From Candidatus Wirthbacteria bacterium CG2_30_54_11 (GTDB taxonomy: Bacteria; Patescibacteriota; CG2-30-54-11): DNA of 7,114 bases. Shown here piece by piece: positions 1 through 6,854 of this stretch. Positions within the stretch are counted from its first letter, which is position 1; every line of letters begins with the position of its first letter. The notes below the pieces were generated by a model, which worked only from the letters and a program-made list of their open reading frames with translations, was not told the DNA's origin and did not search any database. The stretch lies in the NCBI GenBank assembly GCA_001873755.1, contig MNZT01000007.1, positions 1-7,114 on the forward strand. The letters run 5' to 3'. The position numbers and the translations under genes are program-made.

Positions 1-92
1 CCCACCGTATCCGCACCCGGACCCCATAGCACCGCGACCAGAAGCCCCAACCCCACAGCTGGAACTGCCAAAATAGCCATTACTCGATTCAT
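1..92 (-). CDS. N-terminus of an exported or membrane protein (partial, cut by window edge)
   Basis: Translating the minus strand from ATG at 92-90 gives 30 codons, MNRVMAILAVPAVGLGLLVA then VLWGPGADTV, running off the window. One positive charge (Arg3) is followed by about 18 hydrophobic residues, which fits an uncleaved signal anchor or a signal peptide. It starts 8 bases after the A2M stop codon, so it is very probably co-transcribed and perhaps translationally coupled. The ribosome site is weak (TGAG, 7 bases before ATG). The frame stays open upstream with an in-frame TTG at 104-102 that overlaps the A2M stop, and a second ATG lies at 80-78, so the exact start is not settled. Established context: in Escherichia coli and many other bacteria the gene next to a bacterial A2M encodes penicillin-binding protein 1C, which also begins with a short membrane anchor. 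That identity is a guess from context; no catalytic part is visible. Confidence 0.7.
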   Translation of the reverse strand, partial: MNRVMAILAVPAVGLGLLVAVLWGPGADTV

Positions 93-100
93 AGAAGATC

Positions 101-3100
101 TCAAGGTTCTACAGCGACAGTTTGAACTTCACTGTAGGCATAGGCCGAAGGAATATCCTCGCTGAAAAGAGCTGCCGGCCGGGCGGAGAACTCGCCGGTG
201 AACGAAGCTCTGACCAGGACTCGCAGGACCTGTGGATAGCAGTATTCCGGATTGCCCTCTGTGTCGTAACTGTTGGCAGAGGACGAAGTATTTGATGAGT
301 ATGATGAATAATATGGAGAATATGATGAGCAGTAGTGTGGGATGGAATGACCGAAATTCGCTTCCACCCGGTCAAGACCGTTTTGGGTCCAGCCCCAGAT
401 CCTGCGCTCATCAGGAACTCCTGCGTAGACTTGGGCGCGCGCCTGACGGTCGCCCTGCGTCGTCGTGCCGAACGAATTGTCGATGAGCTCGAATCCGGCA
501 GGCAGATACCCCTGCAATTCATACGAGGCTCGGCTGTATTCACTCTCGTCCAGCGCTGTCCCGTCGTACCTGAACTCCATGGCCACGAGATCGCCGCGCC
601 GGAAAGTCGTCTGCTCCTGCCCGTCCAGGGTCAAGAACGACCGAGCGAGGGAAATACGGGAACTCTCAGGAATAGTGCTGGTCCAGGTGGTCAGACTGCC
701 GGTCAGATACACGGGTCCGCTCCCGCTGCTCACGACCGAAAGGGTATTTTCGCCAGCGGTCAGCTGGTCTGCCTTGATCGTCGCCTGGCTCTGCCCCTCT
801 ACCCAGCGGCCTTTTTCTACCTTGCCGGCCAGGATATCGAAACCGTTCAGGCGGACCGTCACCTCATAGGATGCACTGAGATCGTCATGTACCAGCGCAT
901 AGGAGAGTAGTCCTCTGAGCGACTGGCTCTGATCGAAGACCTGGTACCAGGAAAAGGACCGGCGGGACTGATCAAGCCAGCGCGCCATACGCTCGGACAG
1001 CTCTGGTTCCATGTCGAATATAGAATAAGCGTGCAGGACCAGACTGGTCTGTGAAACCCTGGTCTGGGGATGCTGATAACTCTGAGAGCTGTCAGCGAAG
1101 TAGGACAGCTGGTCCTCTGACTGCGCACGGACTGGAATCCCGGTCAGCAGAGCTCTGCCCCGCTCCTCATCGCCGAGCTCGCGCAGTGCGAGGGCCAGAT
1201 AACTGACCGATCCGGACTGTATGTCAGCAGCTGACTCAGACAGTGCCTGGGTCGCGATGAGATCGCCCTTGCCGCCAACCGCCAGGGCATAGAGCATGAA
1301 CGCTTTGTCATCGAGGCTCACGGTCTCATCCTCCAGCTTCCCGGAAATGACATTGGTACAGTCCTCGAGGGTCCCGGCACGCTCTGTCAGATCCCCATCC
1401 ATCCCGCCTGCCAAGCCCAGGGCCAGGCAGGCCTGTGCGTTCAAACCGGCATCGACCGCATCGTAGTCGAAATAGCCCCATCCCTGCCCGTAGTGGTAGA
1501 GACCGGTCAATGAAGTGACTTCGCTCTCGATGGCGTCATAGATGTCTTCACGGCTTTGGTACGGCGTCAGTGCGTCATAGTTTTCATAGAACATGAGATT
1601 CGTAAACAGTTGTTCGGTGAGCTCCGGTGTAGAATTGTACCGGCTGCCGTAGACGTCCGCATAGGCGTAGCGGAGGGAAGTGGCAAGCGTCGGCTCGACC
1701 GAAAGGGCCAACTGGTCCCTCACGTCGCTGCCGGTGCGCAGGAAGGTAGCCTCCTCCCCGTTTGTCAGCGAATAACCAAGCGGCGCTCTGGTCTCGACGG
1801 TCGTGTTCTCGACCGGGGTCCGCGAAATGACCTCATCAACCGCTGACCCGTCTTCTGTGATCGCCTTCAGGTGGAACACTGCCTCCCGGATATCCTGCAC
1901 TTTCAACCTGAACGTCACGGTGAGCTGTCCACCGTCGGGAATATCAACCGTTTGAACGGCATCGCCTTCCACCGCGAACCCTTCGCCCTCCAGAGATACA
2001 TTGAACCGCTGATCGGCACCGGTGTAATTGTGCACGATGGAAGTGAAGTCGAGGGTATCCCCGGCAATGAGGAAGTTGGGGATGCTTGGCCGGACGATCA
2101 CCTTCTTCTGCACGACTAGTTCTGCGGTACCGTCCCCGACCTCGGTGTCCTGAGTGACCGCTTTGACCCGTACCACCCAGGTGGTCAGATTATCCGGCAG
2201 GGTAACGGTCACCTGCCCGGTACCGTCAGCATCCGTGAAAACATGCGCCTCAAAGGCTGCACTGTCCTTGAACACCTGTCGGACCGAAGCCTCGCCTTTT
2301 TCGTTGTGCACGAGAATGCCGGAACCCACGAGGTAAGTATGTGGCTGGCCGGAAAGTTCAAGATTATAGACCGTCTCACCCCGGCCCAGCTGATCAATAG
2401 AAATGATATCCACGGTCTGTGCTGCCCCGTTGTTGACCCGGAGCATACGGTCGCCCGCAGCAAGCTCACCAGCCGGTTTCCAGGCCCGGGCAGACTCGCT
2501 CCAGACCATGTGGTTGGTGGTCACCTCCAGAGTACTGCCGTCAGAAAAGGTGATTTCCACCAGCGGATCGAGCACATAGTCAGGATGTACGAGCAATTTC
2601 ACCACTTGATTGGTGACCGCTGCCCCGGTAGCAGGATCGTATGAGATGACCTCGTCTCCGCTGCCCAGGGTTTCGATAGCTTGCAGTCCGGTCGGGGTCG
2701 ATACCTCGGTCCCGGCCCGGAAGCAGCCGCCGCCTTCAGCTCCTGAGGCCAGCCCGTATTTATCTTCAGCCGAGGACCGGCTCTCAACGAAGTAATTCCT
2801 GACCCTGTACAATGTATCGTACCAGGTCGAGGCATTCTCCTCCTGTACCTGAAGCAAGGCCTTGTCGATCAGATACACCACGGCTTCGGAAGCAGTACCC
2901 TGACCGGCGCTATCCCGGACGTTCAGGGAAACCGTCACCTCGTCTCCGGGCAGATAGGTCTTGTCTTCTACGGCTACGTCCACCTCTAGCTTCTTGTACG
3001 AGGTATCAACGAGGACGCTGAGGTCGCTCGAACTGAACGAACCATTGCTCGGCGTGACCGCATGGACCAGAAAATTAGGGATCATATCCTCGGTCACCGG

Positions 3101-6100
3101 TACCTCTATCTCGGCCGTGCCGTCGACCAGATCGACGACCTGCTCTGAGACGAACGAACCCTTGGTCACGGTCACCAGGGCTGACCCGTCCGGACGCGGA
3201 CTGGTAATTGTTACTTTGGCGGTATCGCCGATCTGATACGTCTCCTGATCAGCGGTCACTCGTAGACCGCTGGAAGAATAATCCCACCAGCCGGCATCAT
3301 CGCCATCGGAGACCCAGACCGACCATTCATTCTGACCGGAAGAATTCCATGATCTCGGCAAGGCAGGGATGGTCCGGCCCGCATCATCCTGTCCGGTTAG
3401 GACAAAGGAATACTGACCGGGCAGAATAGGAGTAAAGGCATACCTGCCCCTCCCGTTGCCATCGGTCCCGACTGAGACGGAAGACTGTATCGTATCGTTA
3501 TGTCTCGTATACACATTTTCCGTCCAGAAGATCTGGGTCTTGGTAGCCGGATCATAGGAACTATGTTCGACCTGGCCGGTGACCTCGTACCAGGTGCGGT
3601 AGATGCTGAGCGAGAAGTCCGCGGACGAGGCAGCAGGCACCTGGGTCAATGAATCATAAAGCCGGAGGTCCAGACCGACCTCGTCACCGACGCGATGGCC
3701 ATACTTTTCGGTATCCCGATAGAGAAACGTATCCGCATGATGAACCATGACATTCTGATATTCGACGTTCTGGACCTGGAGGTCATCGGTATAGGAGACC
3801 TCGACCGTATAGCGCCGACTGAACTCTTCCGTCCCGTGTTCATAATTATTCATCGGGCTCGACAGCGGAGTATTCGAAAGTTCTGTGGGTATCTCAAATC
3901 TGAACTCGCCGTTCTCATCCGAAGTACCCTGACCCGAGATCACATTCGTCCCGCCGTAGTAGTACATATTGTTCGCCCAGGGCCAGGGAGTCTCCGCCGG
4001 ATCCTGTTCGAAGAACTCGTTGCTAAAAACCCGGTAGGTGAAATCACGGTTCGCGATCGGCTGACCGAAAAAATACTGCAGACTGGCTGTAGCTTCAACC
4101 GGGGTACCTGCCACGACCTCCTCCGCATCGACAGTGAGCTTCAGCTCGTAATCAGGCTTACGGTAGTAGGCGATCTCAAAATCCTGGCTGCCGATGGATA
4201 TGTCTGTTCCGTCTTTTTGAACCGCAACCCTGAGGCTGCCGTACCCGATCTCCTCAGAAAGGACAAAACTGCCCGAAACACTGCCATAATCGTTATCGAT
4301 AGTTTTGGTCTCGGTATAATTGCCGGCACCGTTGTAGGAACTCACGGTCACCACGGTCCCGCGGGGAGGGACTGAATATACCCCGTCGTTGTCGTTGCGG
4401 ATCACCGCTTTGTAAAAGACTTCGTCCCCGGGCTTGTAGAGCGGCCGGTCGAGCGCGAACACGACGTTGTAGTCCTTGTTCTGGCGCTGCCAGTCACCGT
4501 ACCATCCATACATACCATAGCCATACCTCCAGCTATAGTAGTCAGAAAAAAAGATCGCAGCATTCCCGGATACGATCGCGCCCAGATCCCCAGGAGCCTC
4601 TGTCTTCAGGATGCCGTCCTCACCGGCTGTGTTCTTTGACAGTTCAGACAATCCGTTCTTCAACTGGTATATACCGATCTCCTGGCCACCGGAAGCTTTC
4701 CGGCTCGGACTGTCCGCCAGCCAAATGACGAGCGAACCGTTCTGGTCTTTCTGATAGCTGATGGCGGTATCGCTGATCAGCAGATAGACGAAACGGGGAA
4801 TATCGGACAATGGAGAGGTCATCCGGATGTAGTACACGCCTTCTGAAAGTTCCGGCAGATCGAGCTGCAGACTGTTCTGCTGAGGGTAGTAGTGACCCGA
4901 AGAGTTACTCGTACGCGCCTGTGCGCTGACGCTCTGATCCCACTCGGACTCCAGTATAAGCCGATCGTCTGCAGGAGATATGGGCCGCCTGATCGAATCT
5001 TCGGCCCAGACCTGAGAGAGGAGCACGCTCTCCATGTCGGTCCGGTAAACCGCGAAATGGAATGTAGTTTCTTCTGAAACATTGGCATACGACACGTCCA
5101 TGGTCTGGGCAGCGGCGGCAGTGTCGTCAGGATGTGCGACCCAGGTATAGACGCCTGCGGTCGTCAACCCGAAATCGTACCAGGGGTCAGTATTGCCGGA
5201 CACATACCGGTTCGACTGGACCTGGAACTCCCAGGCTTTGTCCTCGCTGATCGCCTGACCCTGCCCATTACCAAAACCTGCACGCACCGCGACCCGATAA
5301 ATCGTCTCTGGCGTAAAAGGTTGTTCCGGCAAAAAGACTACCTTATTGTCCATAGTCTCAAAGCTGCCTGATACCTCGGGATCGATGGAAAATAATCCGG
5401 CAAACGCCTGAGCGTCGAGATCGCGGTAATTGAACTCCACTTCGATGGTCGTTTCCTTTGGCGCCGAGGTCGAAAGGTCCATCGGCGTCACCCCGGTGAT
5501 GGCAAAGGTCGGAATGGTCTGAAAAGCCCACTTGAGAGCACGGCCGTACTCCTTACCATCTGCGGTCCTGGCACCTTCTTCTATGGTCACCTTATAAACC
5601 TCGCCAGGGTGCAGAGGGACAGAAGGGACGAAGTCAGCCCGCGTGTTCCCCTCCGACCAGCTGAACGAGCCCGGGAGTGCCGGTTCGATCGCCAGTGACT
5701 TTTCGACCGAAGCAGTATCGAGAGCCTCTTTGCATACGATGGAGAACGAACCGTCCAGACCGACACCCTCAGCGGTATCTCCCTGCTTTTCCAAAATAAT
5801 ATCTGCATCGGCATAAACCGGTTTCTTCTGGAACGTATTGACGATACTCTGAATGATACTGTTCTGGTCCCATTTCCAACCATGGAGGACCGCCGCACTG
5901 CCGACCAGCACCACGACCACACCCAGCGCCGATGCGGCGTAGGCCCACCTGGGCCAGGGGAAACGGAAAAAATCCTTCATCCCGCGTGCAATCCGGCCTG
6001 CCCGGCGATGCCGCTCAGGAGAGAGACTCTTTCCGGTCTTCTGTTCCACCTCTGATCGAAGCCGGGTATTGAGCTCCTGCTTGAACTCAGAACGCAAGGG

Positions 6101-6214
6101 GATATCCTGATGAAAAACCTCCCGCACATCATCGGCAAGCGGTTGAAGTTCCGGTGTGTTTTCGGGCTCCTGGTTTTCGGAAGTAGTCTCAACCTTTTTC
6201 ACTTTCTTGGCCAT
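101..6214 (-). CDS. Giant membrane-anchored alpha-2-macroglobulin-like protein with embedded Hint domain
   Basis: A 2037-residue bacterial alpha-2-macroglobulin (COG2373-like). A2Ms are envelope proteins that react to proteases cutting their bait region. Order seen: cytoplasmic tail 1-90; one membrane helix about 91-112 after an Arg-rich stretch (N-in, C-out), with no lipobox; two SbsA/Big_5 Ig-like domains about 137-234 and 237-332; MG domains, including ALDRPLYKPGDEV at 587-599 (family DRPvYrPG), YRKPDYELKL at 684-693, ETYQIGDTAKVTI at 991-1003 and MG6 with YLIDKALL at 1114-1121; Hint domain 1164-1304; MG7 with ASVRQVF and TLPDNLTTW at 1309-1346; TED region about 1490-1790, including GQGWGYF at 1576-1582; C-terminal domain about 1830-2037 with LPAGFEL. 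The thioester CxEQ is LTEQ (1532-1535), so thioester trapping is lost, as in several bacterial A2Ms. The start is fixed by AAGGAG 8 bases upstream and an in-frame TGA at 6235-6233. It lies 28 bases after the sigma-factor gene. The family call is firm; function as a protease sensor is inferred. Confidence 0.95.
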   Translation of the reverse strand: MAKKVKKVETTSENQEPENTPELQPLADDVREVFHQDIPLRSEFKQELNTRLRSEVEQKTGKSLSPERHRRAGRIARGMKDFFRFPWPRWAYAASALGVVVVLVGSAAVLHGWKWDQNSIIQSIVNTFQKKPVYADADIILEKQGDTAEGVGLDGSFSIVCKEALDTASVEKSLAIEPALPGSFSWSEGNTRADFVPSVPLHPGEVYKVTIEEGARTADGKEYGRALKWAFQTIPTFAITGVTPMDLSTSAPKETTIEVEFNYRDLDAQAFAGLFSIDPEVSGSFETMDNKVVFLPEQPFTPETIYRVAVRAGFGNGQGQAISEDKAWEFQVQSNRYVSGNTDPWYDFGLTTAGVYTWVAHPDDTAAAAQTMDVSYANVSEETTFHFAVYRTDMESVLLSQVWAEDSIRRPISPADDRLILESEWDQSVSAQARTSNSSGHYYPQQNSLQLDLPELSEGVYYIRMTSPLSDIPRFVYLLISDTAISYQKDQNGSLVIWLADSPSRKASGGQEIGIYQLKNGLSELSKNTAGEDGILKTEAPGDLGAIVSGNAAIFFSDYYSWRYGYGMYGWYGDWQRQNKDYNVVFALDRPLYKPGDEVFYKAVIRNDNDGVYSVPPRGTVVTVSSYNGAGNYTETKTIDNDYGSVSGSFVLSEEIGYGSLRVAVQKDGTDISIGSQDFEIAYYRKPDYELKLTVDAEEVVAGTPVEATASLQYFFGQPIANRDFTYRVFSNEFFEQDPAETPWPWANNMYYYGGTNVISGQGTSDENGEFRFEIPTELSNTPLSSPMNNYEHGTEEFSRRYTVEVSYTDDLQVQNVEYQNVMVHHADTFLYRDTEKYGHRVGDEVGLDLRLYDSLTQVPAASSADFSLSIYRTWYEVTGQVEHSSYDPATKTQIFWTENVYTRHNDTIQSSVSVGTDGNGRGRYAFTPILPGQYSFVLTGQDDAGRTIPALPRSWNSSGQNEWSVWVSDGDDAGWWDYSSSGLRVTADQETYQIGDTAKVTITSPRPDGSALVTVTKGSFVSEQVVDLVDGTAEIEVPVTEDMIPNFLVHAVTPSNGSFSSSDLSVLVDTSYKKLEVDVAVEDKTYLPGDEVTVSLNVRDSAGQGTASEAVVYLIDKALLQVQEENASTWYDTLYRVRNYFVESRSSAEDKYGLASGAEGGGCFRAGTEVSTPTGLQAIETLGSGDEVISYDPATGAAVTNQVVKLLVHPDYVLDPLVEITFSDGSTLEVTTNHMVWSESARAWKPAGELAAGDRMLRVNNGAAQTVDIISIDQLGRGETVYNLELSGQPHTYLVGSGILVHNEKGEASVRQVFKDSAAFEAHVFTDADGTGQVTVTLPDNLTTWVVRVKAVTQDTEVGDGTAELVVQKKVIVRPSIPNFLIAGDTLDFTSIVHNYTGADQRFNVSLEGEGFAVEGDAVQTVDIPDGGQLTVTFRLKVQDIREAVFHLKAITEDGSAVDEVISRTPVENTTVETRAPLGYSLTNGEEATFLRTGSDVRDQLALSVEPTLATSLRYAYADVYGSRYNSTPELTEQLFTNLMFYENYDALTPYQSREDIYDAIESEVTSLTGLYHYGQGWGYFDYDAVDAGLNAQACLALGLAGGMDGDLTERAGTLEDCTNVISGKLEDETVSLDDKAFMLYALAVGGKGDLIATQALSESAADIQSGSVSYLALALRELGDEERGRALLTGIPVRAQSEDQLSYFADSSQSYQHPQTRVSQTSLVLHAYSIFDMEPELSERMARWLDQSRRSFSWYQVFDQSQSLRGLLSYALVHDDLSASYEVTVRLNGFDILAGKVEKGRWVEGQSQATIKADQLTAGENTLSVVSSGSGPVYLTGSLTTWTSTIPESSRISLARSFLTLDGQEQTTFRRGDLVAMEFRYDGTALDESEYSRASYELQGYLPAGFELIDNSFGTTTQGDRQARAQVYAGVPDERRIWGWTQNGLDRVEANFGHSIPHYCSSYSPYYSSYSSNTSSSANSYDTEGNPEYCYPQVLRVLVRASFTGEFSARPAALFSEDIPSAYAYSEVQTVAVEP
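1610..1621 (-). other. Degenerate A2M thioester site (LTEQ instead of CxEQ)
   Basis: Residues 1532-1535 read Leu-Thr-Glu-Gln in the context STPELTEQLFTNL, where thioester-containing A2Ms have GC-x-EQ at the start of the thioester domain. The Cys position is Leu (codon CTC at 1621-1619) while Thr, Glu and Gln are kept. No Cys lies nearby; the only cysteines in the TED region are C1596 and C1619. The internal thioester therefore cannot form. Loss of this Cys is known in some bacterial A2Ms that still act without covalent trapping. Confidence 0.8.
2303..2725 (-). other. Hint (intein/BIL-type) autoprocessing domain inside the A2M protein, at the bait-region position
   Basis: Residues 1164-1304 (141 residues) of the A2M-like protein. 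Block A starts at Cys1164 (CFRAGTEVSTPTGLQAIETL), then GDEVISYDPATG. Block B is LEVTTNHMVW with Thr1232 and His1235 (TxxH). KPAGELAAGDRML follows, then block F/G, VYNLELSGQPHTYLV, and the C-terminal GILVHN ending in His1303-Asn1304. Residues needed for the N-terminal acyl shift (Cys1, TxxH) and for Asn cyclisation (His-Asn) are all present. The next residue is Glu1305, not Cys, Ser or Thr, so it fits A-type bacterial intein-like or pretoxin-HINT domains better than classical inteins. Only 47 residues separate blocks B and F, so there is no endonuclease. Removing it joins GAEGGG to EKGEASVRQVF, which restores the usual A2M sequence between MG6 and MG7. Activity (splicing, cleavage at either end, or none) cannot be read from sequence. 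Confidence 0.92.
5879..5944 (-). other. Single transmembrane helix of the A2M protein
   Basis: Residues 91-112 (AYAASALGVVVVLVGSAAVL then HG) form one uninterrupted hydrophobic segment flanked by Arg/Lys on its N-terminal side and followed by the extracytoplasmic domains. No signal-peptidase II lipobox follows it, so the protein is probably held by this helix rather than by lipid, unlike the E. coli A2M, which is a lipoprotein. Confidence 0.88.
5945..6214 (-). other. Cytoplasmic N-terminal segment of the A2M protein, possible anti-sigma region
   Basis: Residues 1-90 are hydrophilic and highly charged: a Lys-rich start (MAKKVKKVE), a Glu/Pro/Gln linker, then a probable helical section about 25-58 (ADDVREVFHQDIPLRSEFKQ, continuing ELNTRLRSEV), then a basic stretch (RHRRAGRIARGMK) just before the membrane helix. 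The positive-inside rule puts it in the cytoplasm. The pattern of an acidic/hydrophobic helix around LRSEFKQELNTRL looks like the short cytoplasmic parts of membrane proteins encoded beside ECF sigma factors, but no ZAS zinc motif (HxxxCxxC) is present. An anti-sigma role is inferred mainly from gene order. Confidence 0.45.
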
Positions 6215-6222
6215 ATCGTATA

Positions 6223-6228
6223 CTCCTT
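6223..6228 (-). promoter_or_regulatory. Ribosome binding site of the A2M-like gene
   Basis: AAGGAG on the minus strand lies 8 bases before the ATG at 6214-6212. With the in-frame TGA at 6235-6233 it fixes the start codon. It sits in the 28-base gap after the sigma-factor stop, leaving no room for a separate promoter there other than inside the sigma gene. Confidence 0.85.
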
Positions 6229-6242
6229 GAGATCAAAACCTG

Positions 6243-6854
6243 TCATTTAACAAAAGCTGCATGGGTCGCGGCAATCTCCGGCGTTTTCAGCAGCACTTCC
6301 TGTCGGAGCCGCTCCAGACAGCGTTTGACCTGCATTTTGCAAGCCGCTTCCGTAGACTCTGTCCTCTGAGCGATCATGTCGTAGGTGAACTCCTCGAAAA
6401 ACCGGAGGATGAGCACATACTTGCAGCTGGCCGCCAGATCCTTGAGCAGTTCCCTGACCACCAGTTTCCGCTCTGTGGCATTAAGCATGTCCCATCCGAC
6501 GGTCGTCTGCGACTGGGAAAGCTCGGGCATTTCATCAAGCGAGATAGTATGCTTCCGATTCCGGTAATGGTTTTTCACCAGATTGCCGGCCATGGTATAG
6601 AGCCACGCTCCAAAAGGAACCTCTTTCCAGACAAAGCCGGGGAATGCTTCCAGCGCCCGCAGGAAAGTCTGGCTCGTCAGATCCTCAGCTTCGGCGGAAT
6701 CGAGTGTATGGAGGTAGCAGTATTTGTAGATCCGGGCAAAATAGATCTCGTAGAGGGTTTGAAAATGCCGCAGGTCCTTTTGTGCGTCCGCCACAAGTTG
6801 CTGCTCGTCCTGAAGCGAAATCCGCTGATACGAAGGATGCGACGAATTATGCAT
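6243..6854 (-). CDS. ECF-type RNA polymerase sigma factor
   Basis: A 203-residue sigma-70 family protein of the extracytoplasmic function (group 4) class, which directs RNA polymerase to a small regulon after an envelope signal. Region 2 covers about residues 28-101: FQTLYEIYFARIYKYCYLHT, then AEAEDLTSQTFLRAL (region 2.2) and FGAWLYTMAGNLVKNHYRNR (2.3-2.4, promoter melting and -10 recognition). Region 4 covers about 134-186: LRFFEEFTYDMIAQRTEST, then MQVKRCLERLRQ, the helix-turn-helix for the -35 element. There is no long linker or SnoaL-type extension, only about 18 extra C-terminal residues. The start is fixed: AAAGGAG precedes the ATG by an unusually short 3 bases and an in-frame TGA lies at 6866-6864. 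It is 28 bases upstream of the A2M-like gene, so the two are probably co-regulated, with the membrane protein as likely sensor or anti-sigma partner (inference). The ECF group cannot be assigned by eye. Confidence 0.93.
   Translation of the reverse strand: MHNSSHPSYQRISLQDEQQLVADAQKDLRHFQTLYEIYFARIYKYCYLHTLDSAEAEDLTSQTFLRALEAFPGFVWKEVPFGAWLYTMAGNLVKNHYRNRKHTISLDEMPELSQSQTTVGWDMLNATERKLVVRELLKDLAASCKYVLILRFFEEFTYDMIAQRTESTEAACKMQVKRCLERLRQEVLLKTPEIAATHAAFVK

Noticed and set aside
93..100. Transcription terminator after the A2M gene
   Set aside because: Only 8 bases before the next start and no hairpin with a T run; the genes appear continuous.
335..910. Open frame of 191 codons on the plus strand opposite the A2M C-terminal region
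   Set aside because: Antisense shadow of the conserved bacterial A2M C-terminal domain; no motif or ribosome site supports it.
2303..2725. Mobile full-length intein with homing endonuclease
   Set aside because: Only 47 residues lie between blocks B and F, with no LAGLIDADG or HNH motif, and no flanking repeats are seen. It is a minimal Hint domain.
3695..4375. Open frame of 226 codons on the plus strand inside the A2M gene
   Set aside because: Antisense of conserved MG-domain coding sequence; the predicted protein shows no family motifs. The open frame is explained by codon usage of the real gene.
5879..5960. Lipoprotein signal peptide, as in E. coli A2M
   Set aside because: No Cys follows the hydrophobic segment (the first Cys is residue 161) and about 90 charged residues precede it, so a membrane anchor fits better.
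6215..6242. Separate anti-sigma gene or small RNA between the sigma factor and the A2M gene
   Set aside because: The gap is 28 bases and is filled by the A2M ribosome site, leaving no coding room.
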